From an uncultured Clostridia bacterium (GTDB lineage: Bacteria; Bacillota; Clostridia; Lachnospirales; Lachnospiraceae): a DNA stretch of 7,335 nucleotides. Position 1 is the first letter of the stretch. Each line of letters starts with the position of its first letter. Under the pieces are notes generated by a model that searched no databases, had not been told where the DNA came from, and saw nothing but the letters and a program-made list of their open reading frames with translations. The DNA lies in the NCBI GenBank assembly GCA_946614685.1, contig CAMOHF010000047.1, positions 1 to 7,335 of the forward strand, read 5' to 3'. Below, piece after piece: positions 1 through 5,216 of the stretch. The translations under genes and the position numbers were made by a program.

Positions 1-1353
1 AGGATGTATGCCGAGGGCGAAAAGGTTGGAAGCGGAAAGCTGTCAAAGGGCGGCACTTTGAAATTTGAGACGCTTCCCATCGGAAGGTATACCATTTATG
101 AGACGAAGACCAAGCCGGGATACGAGCGGATGGAAGAACCGATAGAAGTGGAGATTGCCGCGGGGGATCATAAGGAGGCACGACCGGTCTGTCGGGTGAA
201 TGTGAGCAATCAAAGAACCAGACTTTCCGTGTATAAGGTGGATGCCAGAAACAACCTGCCGATCGAAGGCGCCGAGATGATGCTTACGGACAGCTTGGGA
301 CGGGTGATCGATCGTTGGACTTCCGGGACCGAACCGCATGAAGTGAGAGGATTGTGCAGTGGAAGGACGTATACGCTGACCGAGACGCATGCGCCATACG
401 GCTATCTGATCACAAAGAAGAAGGATTTTACCCTTGCCGAGCTTGGGAAGGACACAACAGGTGCTTATAAGATCACCATGCGTGATGACGTGCCCGTCGG
501 AAGAATCACCGTGAACAAGAAGGGAGAGGTGCTTACCGAAGCAAGGACCCGCTATGAGTCGGGAGGAAGCGGAGGATTGGATCTTCGATATGAAGAACGG
601 TCACTCTCCGATGTTACATTTGCCCTGTATGCGGGAGATGATATCTATGACGGTAGACTGATTCCGAGATTTCGGCAGGGGGAGGAAGTTGCTAGAGTGA
701 TTACGGATGACGAAGGAATTGCCTGCTTTGACGGACTTCCGCTCGGTATATATGTTCTAAGAGAGATCGCATCGGACGGAGAGCATCTTGCGGGCGGATA
801 CGAGAAGGAAATCGCGCTTCCCTATATCGATCAGTACACGTCGGTTGTGATTGCGGGAGCGGATGTTACAAACGAGAGAGTGCGGGAGGACGTCGTCGTA
901 AAGAAGACCGATCAAAGCGGTAAGACGGTTCTTTCGGGCGCTGTCTTCGGTCTTGTTGCGAAGGAGGATATTCGAAACAGGGAGGGCGTTTTGGTCATCC
1001 CGAAGGACAGTCTGATCGAGAAGTTTGTAAGCGGGGAAGAAGGGCTCGCAAGCGTAAGCCTGTACCTCCTTCCCGGGGCGTATGAAGTCAGGGAACTCGC
1101 TGCACCGCAGGGGTACAGGCTCACGGCCGAACGGTTTGACGTACCCCTATCCTCCGGAGAAAGCGCCGTTTATCATCTGGAGGTGAAGAATGCGAAAGCA
1201 GGCGTGGTGTTAGGTGCGAGAGGAGAAAAAGAAAAAGCACCTGCGGTTGCCACCGGAGATGCTTTTCGTATCAAGCTGATTCTGATGATTGCCTTGCTTG
1301 CCGCAACGGCGATCGTGATCATAAGTGTTTATTTTTACTTAAAAGCTCGATGA
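1..1353 (+). CDS. Cna-B/SpaA-repeat cell-surface protein, 3' portion (5' end outside window)
   Basis: This is the C-terminal part of a probable adhesin or pilin-like surface protein. The frame is open to the first base, and the first visible residues already lie inside a domain, so the ATG at position 4 is not taken as the start. Counting from that Met (449 residues), four Cna-B/SpaA-like units can be seen, ending near residues 69, 162, 290 and 396. Each has a YxxxE-type E-box (Glu33, Glu127, Glu254, Glu364), and three of the four also have the GY that usually closes it. Final strands end in Asn (69, 290, 396) or Asp (162). This fits the Lys-Asn/Asp isopeptide-bond chemistry of the family. 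Unit 3 carries an extra Gly/Arg-rich stretch of about 20 residues (178-200). The tail has a charged linker, a VATGD motif, a hydrophobic helix (about 424-446) and a terminal Lys-Ala-Arg, which resembles a sortase sorting signal without LPXTG. No sortase gene is in the window. The last 35 bp overlap the convergent GGDEF-EAL gene. The family is confident; the ligand and substrate are unknown. Confidence 0.87.
   Translation, partial: RMYAEGEKVGSGKLSKGGTLKFETLPIGRYTIYETKTKPGYERMEEPIEVEIAAGDHKEARPVCRVNVSNQRTRLSVYKVDARNNLPIEGAEMMLTDSLGRVIDRWTSGTEPHEVRGLCSGRTYTLTETHAPYGYLITKKKDFTLAELGKDTTGAYKITMRDDVPVGRITVNKKGEVLTEARTRYESGGSGGLDLRYEERSLSDVTFALYAGDDIYDGRLIPRFRQGEEVARVITDDEGIACFDGLPLGIYVLREIASDGEHLAGGYEKEIALPYIDQYTSVVIAGADVTNERVREDVVVKKTDQSGKTVLSGAVFGLVAKEDIRNREGVLVIPKDSLIEKFVSGEEGLASVSLYLLPGAYEVRELAAPQGYRLTAERFDVPLSSGESAVYHLEVKNAKAGVVLGARGEKEKAPAVATGDAFRIKLILMIALLAATAIVIISVYFYLKAR
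1225..1262 (-). terminator. Intrinsic terminator of the GGDEF-EAL gene, inside the opposing CDS
   Basis: Read on the minus strand, 1262-1252 pairs with 1247-1237. The stem has 11 positions with one C-C mismatch and one G-T wobble, and a 4-base loop (1251-1248). It is followed directly by TTTTTCTTTTTC (1236-1225). It starts 57 bases past the TGA at 1319-1321 of the GGDEF-EAL gene, a normal distance for a rho-independent terminator. On the plus strand the same DNA encodes Glu-Lys-Glu-Lys and the Ala-Pro-Ala-Val-Ala-Thr-Gly-Asp sorting motif of the surface protein. The T-run is read as A-rich Lys/Glu codons there, so the plus strand has no terminator signal at this place. Confidence 0.75.
1237..1350 (+). 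other. C-terminal sorting-like signal (VATGD + membrane helix + basic end)
   Basis: These codons encode residues 412-449 of the surface protein, counted from the Met at position 4. The stretch holds Ala-Pro-Ala-Val-Ala-Thr-Gly-Asp, a short spacer, about 22 hydrophobic residues, and Lys-Ala-Arg at the end. The order of motif, membrane helix and positive tail is that of a cell-wall sorting signal. The motif departs from LPXTG but resembles the 'xxTGD' endings I associate with clostridial Cna-B proteins. Whether a sortase cleaves it between Thr and Gly, or it is simply a membrane anchor, cannot be decided here. Confidence 0.6.
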
Positions 1354-3742
1354 AGTGCTTGGAGTCGAGGGGCTCGGAGAAGATGTATCCCTGCAGGGTA
1401 TCGCACAGCTGGGTCTGCAGGACCTGAAGCTGTGTGGTATCCTCCACACCCTCGGCAACAACGTTGATGTTCATCTTATGTGCAAGTGTGATGATGGAAT
1501 CTGCGATGTATTTGTTCTTCTCGGACTTGTTGATGCCGTCGATGAAGGACTTGTCGATCTTTAGTGTATCCATCGGAACCTTGGTCAGGTAGTTGAAGGA
1601 AGCGTAGCCTGTACCGAAGTCGTCCAAAGCGATCTTGCAGCCGAGGCGCTTGATCTCTTCGAGGAGCGCTACATTTGCTTCGAAGTTTTCGTCTAAGGTA
1701 TTGGCGTTGATCTCAATCTCTAAGAGGGAGAGGTCGATGCCGGTGATATCCGGAAGCTCCGAGAGCTGCTGCAGGAACTTGCCGTTCTTGAACTGCGTTG
1801 CGGAGATGTTGACGGATACATTGAGTCGGCCGTAGCCGCCGGTCACAAGCTCGCGGTTGAAGTGGCAGGCCTCGATCAACGCCCACTCGCCGAGCTGGCT
1901 GATGATACCCGTATCCTCTGCGATGGGGATGAACTCTCCGGGAGAGATAGGGCCGTAGCTGTCGGACTTCACACGCATCAGTGCCTCGTAGCCCGTGATC
2001 TGTCCGGTGCGGACATTCACCTGAGGCTGATATTCAAGATAGATTTCGTTGTTCTCGATGACATGGGAGAGTACTTCGGCGATCTCGCTCTTTCTGGTAA
2101 CATCTTCCTCCATGGAACTGTCGAAGAAACGGTAAGCGTTCTTACCGGAGTTCTTGGCGTTGTACATGGCGATGTCGGCGTTCTTGATCAGCTCGGTGAT
2201 CGTCAGACCGTCCTGAGGGAAGATGGCGATACCGACGGACATGGATACCGAAGCGGTCTCGCCCTTTAAGTCGAAGGGCTGTCTTACAATCTCAACCAAG
2301 GACTCTGCGAAGGTAGCAAGCTCTTCCTTGGACTCGAAGTCACTGGTCATGATGAGAAACTCGTCACCTCCGGTTCGTGAGAGGATATCGGTCTCGTTGA
2401 TACTTGCGGTCAGTTGATTGGAGACGTTCTGAAGGAGCAGGTCTCCGTAATCATGTCCTAAGGTATCATTGACGGTTTTGAAGTTATCGAGATCGATAAA
2501 GAGGATGGCGTGATTCAGGAAAATGGTGTCGTTGTCGTGGAAGCGCTCGTAGGAGTACTTCATGAAAGCGACACGGTTGTAGAGTCCTGTCAGACCATCG
2601 TGATAAGCAAGCTGCTCGATCTTGATATAGTTTTCTTCCAGCTCCTTCTGCTTTTCCTCGATGGCAAGCTTTGAAGAGGAGAGTTCTTTGTAGTTGTTTG
2701 AGATGATGTCCATCATGTTGTTGAACATGTCGGACAGTTCTCCGAGCTCGTTGTTGGTGCGGATGTCGGAACGAAGATCCAGATTGCCGCGCGAGGACTC
2801 CGTCATGGTGTCCTTTAAGGTGATGATGGGCTCGGTGAATCGTTTCGCAAGCAGGTTACTGATGATAAATGCAAGGACCGAGATCACGATCAGCGTCACA
2901 ATCAGCGTACGGGGAAGAGTTGCGAGGATCTTCTCGTAGCGCGTGCCGTCCTGCAGATAGAGGTAAAGCCAACCGAACTGATCGATCTTGGAATAGCCGT
3001 AGATATCCTTGACCGAGTTGTGCTTTTTCTCAAGGTATCCGGAAGTCTTGTCGGATGCTAGGATCTGTTTTGCCTGATGCTCCAGGTCGGAATTACCGGC
3101 AAAACCTGCGGAAGAGAAGAGATAAGTGTCATCCTCCGTCATCACAAAGCCTGCGCCGTCTGTCGGGATGAAGTCACCGAAGTAGGCGGAGGAGATGTTG
3201 GCGCGGACAAGTCCGATGATCTTGTCTTTTACGATGATGGGAGTTACGACATCGATACTTCCGTGGTTCTGGTTGATATTGGAAGACTTCAGGATCCTGG
3301 TCTTGATAATGCCGGAAACAGGCGTATCCATGTATTCTTCCCAGTCGGCGGGAGCCTCATCGCTTGAGCTTGCGATAAAGTAGCCGTTGATATCGTAGAC
3401 GTAGTAGGAAATGTTGTTGTTGGTATAGCCGCTGGTATCGGAAAGAAGCTGCATGGCGGGACCGTAGTAAGCGGAACCGATGCCGGACGCAACGCCGTTG
3501 TAGCTTTCCAGGGCAAGATTTTGGATGCTGCTTGCGTGAGACAGTCCTTCAATCTCTGCAATCTGTCCGTTCAGCTGCGTTTCAAAACCGTCTGCGTAAT
3601 CGGACGCCAGATTGGTCGCCGTATTCTTCGCAAGTTCGACATATTTGAAATAGGAAACCGTATATGCAAGTATCGTCAGCAAAACGAGCGGAACCGTTGC
3701 TGCGAGCAGAATGGAAATTCGAAGTGATTTTTTGATTGACAT
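1319..3742 (-). CDS. Membrane-bound Cache-HAMP-GGDEF-EAL protein (diguanylate cyclase/phosphodiesterase)
   Basis: The product is an 807-residue two-domain c-di-GMP enzyme. It has a TM helix (about 10-32), an extracellular Cache-like sensor domain (36-275), a second TM (279-298), HAMP (299-351), a linker coiled coil (352-378), GGDEF (380-541) and EAL (553-801). The cyclase site is intact (GGDEF at 458-462, metal Asp417 in FIDLDNFK). The inhibitory RxxD site reads NETD (449-452), so product inhibition is probably lost. In EAL, the motif Glu586, Asn645, Glu677, Asp707-Asp708, Lys728, Glu764 and Gln784 are kept. The usual EITE segment reads EINA, so the loop-6 stabilising Glu is Ala680. In RocR that Glu matters for activity, so phosphodiesterase output may be weak or conditional. 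The start is the ATG at 3742, because GAGGA (3755-3751) lies 8 bases before it. An upstream in-frame GTG (3748) is only 2 bases from that site. The gene is divergent from the MshEN-CheX operon and has its own promoter and terminator. Family call is very sure; net activity is inferred. Confidence 0.95.
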   Translation of the reverse strand: MSIKKSLRISILLAATVPLVLLTILAYTVSYFKYVELAKNTATNLASDYADGFETQLNGQIAEIEGLSHASSIQNLALESYNGVASGIGSAYYGPAMQLLSDTSGYTNNNISYYVYDINGYFIASSSDEAPADWEEYMDTPVSGIIKTRILKSSNINQNHGSIDVVTPIIVKDKIIGLVRANISSAYFGDFIPTDGAGFVMTEDDTYLFSSAGFAGNSDLEHQAKQILASDKTSGYLEKKHNSVKDIYGYSKIDQFGWLYLYLQDGTRYEKILATLPRTLIVTLIVISVLAFIISNLLAKRFTEPIITLKDTMTESSRGNLDLRSDIRTNNELGELSDMFNNMMDIISNNYKELSSSKLAIEEKQKELEENYIKIEQLAYHDGLTGLYNRVAFMKYSYERFHDNDTIFLNHAILFIDLDNFKTVNDTLGHDYGDLLLQNVSNQLTASINETDILSRTGGDEFLIMTSDFESKEELATFAESLVEIVRQPFDLKGETASVSMSVGIAIFPQDGLTITELIKNADIAMYNAKNSGKNAYRFFDSSMEEDVTRKSEIAEVLSHVIENNEIYLEYQPQVNVRTGQITGYEALMRVKSDSYGPISPGEFIPIAEDTGIISQLGEWALIEACHFNRELVTGGYGRLNVSVNISATQFKNGKFLQQLSELPDITGIDLSLLEIEINANTLDENFEANVALLEEIKRLGCKIALDDFGTGYASFNYLTKVPMDTLKIDKSFIDGINKSEKNKYIADSIITLAHKMNINVVAEGVEDTTQLQVLQTQLCDTLQGYIFSEPLDSKHFIELLSKNKHL

Positions 3743-3750
3743 AGCCACAT

Positions 3751-3755
3751 TCCTC
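3751..3755 (-). promoter_or_regulatory. Ribosome binding site that fixes the GGDEF-EAL start
   Basis: On the minus strand GAGGA is followed by 8 bases and then ATG (3742-3740). The in-frame GTG two codons earlier (3748-3746) would sit only 2 bases from this sequence, too close for initiation. The ATG start, giving 807 residues, is therefore preferred. Confidence 0.65.
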
Positions 3756-3770
3756 GATTCGGTATGATGA

Positions 3771-3785
3771 AATTCCTATGGAATT
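3771..3785. repeat. Perfect 6-bp inverted repeat in the 5' leader of the GGDEF-EAL gene
   Basis: AATTCC and GGAATT are separated by TAT. The repeat lies just past the minus-strand -10 box (3792-3787) and spans the predicted transcription start near 3780. It could be a small operator or a leader hairpin. A repeat this short can also arise by chance in AT-rich DNA, so no regulator is proposed. Confidence 0.35.
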
Positions 3786-3786
3786 C

Positions 3787-3815
3787 ATTATATAAAACTG
3801 TCACAAATTATTCAA
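3787..3815 (-). promoter_or_regulatory. Sigma-A-type promoter for the GGDEF-EAL gene
   Basis: On the minus strand a TTGAAT -35 box (3815-3810) and a perfect TATAAT -10 box (3792-3787) are 17 bases apart. The predicted start is near 3780, giving a leader of about 38 bases with GAGGA before the ATG at 3742. The -35 box is 18 bases from the -35 box of the opposing promoter, so the two promoters are back to back. Confidence 0.7.
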
Positions 3816-3833
3816 TTAAAAAATGTCTTAAAG

Positions 3834-3862
3834 TTGATTTTTAACTGCTGCTTGTGTATAAT
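3834..3862 (+). promoter_or_regulatory. Sigma-A-type promoter for the MshEN-CheX/receiver operon
   Basis: TTGATT (3834-3839) and a perfect TATAAT (3857-3862) are separated by 17 bases. The predicted start is A3869 or G3870, leaving a leader of about 27 bases. That leader has a seven-T run (3875-3881) directly before the Shine-Dalgarno-like AGGGAGA (3882-3888). The spacing and the -10 box are consensus-like, so basal transcription is expected without an activator. Confidence 0.75.
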
Positions 3863-3895
3863 TATCGTAGTTTGTTTTTTTAGGGAGAAACGCTG

Positions 3896-4786
3896 ATGTT
3901 TGGAGTATATTTCGGCAAATACCTACAGGATATCGGAAGACTGACGACGGAACAGTACGACACGATTGTCGACCTGTCGAGACGTCTTCGTACCAAACTC
4001 GGACTTCTTGCTGTTGAGGAGGGTTTGCTCACGCAGAAGCAGGCAGATGAGATCAATGCGATTCAGCAGATCCGGGATGCCAAGTTCGGCGATATCGCCA
4101 TAGAGAGAGGTTATCTGACGCAGGGTCAGGTCGATGAACTGGCCGCATCTCAGGAGGATTCGTACCTGATGTTTGTTCAGGCGATCATCGAGAGCGGACT
4201 GATGGGACTTGAGGAGATTCAGGATGAGCTGAACCGCTTCAAGAGAGCCGAGAAGCTCTCTGCCCTCGATATCGACGCCATGAAAAAGTCAGACATCGAC
4301 CGCATCATACCGATCTTTCTCCGGTCATGTAAGATACCGGAGCATATGCATGATTACCTGTTGCTGATGATGCGGAATATCAACCGTTTTGTTGATAATC
4401 GCGTGCTTGTGATGCGCCTGGAGGAAGTTCCCTCTTACACGGGACATTTTATCGCGGCGCAGAGACTTGCGGGTGAAGAAAACTACTGCATCGCGATCTG
4501 CGGTGAGGGAACCAAGGTGATCGCCGAGAAGTTCGGCAAGGAAGAGTTCCCCGAGATTGATGAAGACTGTCTCGATGCCTGCTGTGAGTTTATCAATGTC
4601 ACCAACGGATTGTTCGCTTCGAAGCTGTCAGAGGACGGTGTTCGGACGGATATGCTTCCGCCGGAGATGGATACAGACATCAAGACGATCCGTACAGACG
4701 GAAAGTTGTATGTGCTTCCCTGCTATATCAGGGAGACGCGGACGGATATCGTCATATGTGCCGACACGGAGTGGGAGATCAGTTGA
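3896..4786 (+). CDS. MshEN-like repeat / CheX-like phosphatase fusion protein
   Basis: This is a 296-residue cytoplasmic protein with no signal peptide or TM segment. Residues 5-115 form four tandem repeats of 24 residues plus 5-residue spacers. The two central ones (34-57 and 63-86) match the MshEN pattern (R/K)-(L/F)-G, xxG at position 10, Leu at 12 and Gln at 24. MshEN is the c-di-GMP-binding domain of MshE-type ATPases. Here the leading Arg is Lys in both central repeats. Residues about 133-296 look like CheX: Glu231-x-x-Asn234 followed by Thr-Asn-Gly fits the ExxN phosphatase motif, and a late LYVLPCYIRE strand resembles the end of CheX domains. CheX dephosphorylates CheY-P, and a receiver gene follows after 16 bp. 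AGGGAGA (3882-3888) supports the ATG. The CheX call is fairly secure; c-di-GMP binding is a hypothesis from spacing and pattern. I do not recognise a named gene. Confidence 0.78.
   Translation: MFGVYFGKYLQDIGRLTTEQYDTIVDLSRRLRTKLGLLAVEEGLLTQKQADEINAIQQIRDAKFGDIAIERGYLTQGQVDELAASQEDSYLMFVQAIIESGLMGLEEIQDELNRFKRAEKLSALDIDAMKKSDIDRIIPIFLRSCKIPEHMHDYLLLMMRNINRFVDNRVLVMRLEEVPSYTGHFIAAQRLAGEENYCIAICGEGTKVIAEKFGKEEFPEIDEDCLDACCEFINVTNGLFASKLSEDGVRTDMLPPEMDTDIKTIRTDGKLYVLPCYIRETRTDIVICADTEWEIS
3908..4240 (+). repeat. Four tandem 29-residue protein repeats (MshEN-like)
   Basis: Repeat units in the encoded protein start at residues 5, 34, 63 and 92, an exact 29-residue period. Aligned positions include Gly at position 10 in all four (14, 43, 72, 101), Gly at position 3 in the first three (7, 36, 65), a hydrophobic residue at position 12 (16, 45, 74, 103), and Gln at position 24 in the two central units (57, 86). 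The spacers (29-33, 58-62, 87-91) are each five residues. Units 1 and 4 are more degenerate. The likeness is in the protein, not obvious in the DNA, so these are old duplications. Confidence 0.7.
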
Positions 4787-4802
4787 CAGCGGAGGTGGTT
4801 AT

Positions 4803-5159
4803 ATGTCAGGGAAAAGAGTCTTGGTAGTAGACGACTCACGTACATCCAGAAGGATTCTGGGCGGAGTGCTTGTCGAGCTCGGATGCGAGCTTGTCGGTGA
4901 AGCCAGGAACGGTCTGGAGGGCTACGAGAAGTATAAAGAATTAAAACCGGATATCGTTACGATGGATATCACCATGCCGGTGATGGACGGCGTGGAATCA
5001 TTACGAAAGATCAAGGCCGAATTCCCCGATGCCAAAGTCGTGATGGTTACGGCAGCCAGCCAGAAGCATACGATGATGGAAGCCATCAAAGAGGGCGCAA
5101 CCGAATTCATTGCAAAACCGTTCGATGTGGAGACAATCAAGAGAGCGATCGGTTTATAA
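4803..5159 (+). CDS. Stand-alone CheY-like response regulator receiver
   Basis: This is a 118-residue single receiver domain with no output domain. The phosphorylation site is complete: acidic pair Asp10-Asp11, phospho-acceptor Asp55 in the VTMDITMP strand, Thr83 in MVTAAS and Lys105 in AKPF. Such proteins act by protein-protein contact, as CheY does at the flagellar switch, or as phosphate sinks or relays. The start is the ATG at 4803, preceded by GGAGG (4791-4795) with 7 bases between. A longer in-frame reading from 4557 would run through the upstream CheX-like gene and is not real. The gene begins 16 bp after the CheX-like stop, so the two are almost surely co-transcribed. The upstream protein is the natural candidate phosphatase for Asp55. 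No histidine kinase is in the window, so the phosphodonor is unknown. It may be cheY itself or a paralogue, so no symbol is given. Confidence 0.93.
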   Translation: MSGKRVLVVDDSRTSRRILGGVLVELGCELVGEARNGLEGYEKYKELKPDIVTMDITMPVMDGVESLRKIKAEFPDAKVVMVTAASQKHTMMEAIKEGATEFIAKPFDVETIKRAIGL

Positions 5160-5169
5160 ACATGAGACA

Positions 5170-5201
5170 TAAGGCACTCCGGGCGGGTGCCTTAATATAT
5201 T
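5170..5201 (+). terminator. Hairpin between the receiver gene and purL, probable (leaky) terminator
   Basis: TAAGGCAC (5170-5177) pairs with GTGCCTTA (5187-5194). Two further inner pairs (T-G, C-G) give a stem of about 10 bp with a 5-base loop. It starts 10 bases after the TAA of the receiver gene. The following ATATATT is AU-rich but is not a clean T-run, so termination may be partial. No convincing promoter was found between the hairpin and purL, so some read-through, or a promoter inside the receiver gene, must be assumed. Confidence 0.55.
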
Positions 5202-5204
5202 GTC

Positions 5205-5210
5205 AGGAGG
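5205..5210 (+). promoter_or_regulatory. Strong ribosome binding site of purL
   Basis: AGGAGG lies 6 bases before the ATG at 5217, a full Shine-Dalgarno match at near-ideal spacing. It sets the purL start. It begins 10 bases after the 3' arm of the upstream hairpin. Confidence 0.85.
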
Positions 5211-5216
5211 ACTATT

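Noticed and set aside
4..6. ATG at 4 as the true start of the surface protein
   Set aside because: The frame is open to the window edge, and the first residues are already within a Cna-B-like unit with no signal peptide.
1404..1434. Strong hairpin (CACAGCT/AGCTGTG with inner GGTC/GACC) about 50 bases past the surface-protein stop, as its terminator
   Set aside because: No T-run follows on the plus strand, and the stretch is coding for the EAL domain on the other strand. It may be chance or a weak 3'-end stabiliser, so it is not annotated.
1862..2269. 135-residue plus-strand frame and similar frames opposite the GGDEF-EAL gene
   Set aside because: They are shadows of a well-recognised coding region, without ribosome sites or known motifs.
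3743..3748. GTG at 3748 as start of the GGDEF-EAL gene
   Set aside because: Only 2 bases separate it from GAGGA, while the ATG at 3742 has 8 bases.
4557..4802. Longer N-terminus for the receiver gene starting at 4557
   Set aside because: The extension lies out of frame inside the CheX-like gene, has an Arg/Ser-rich non-protein-like composition, and the receiver fold plus GGAGG support the ATG at 4803.
5160..5216. Purine riboswitch or PurR operator before purL
   Set aside because: The gap of 57 bp is too short for a purine riboswitch plus expression platform, and no PurBox-like sequence was seen.
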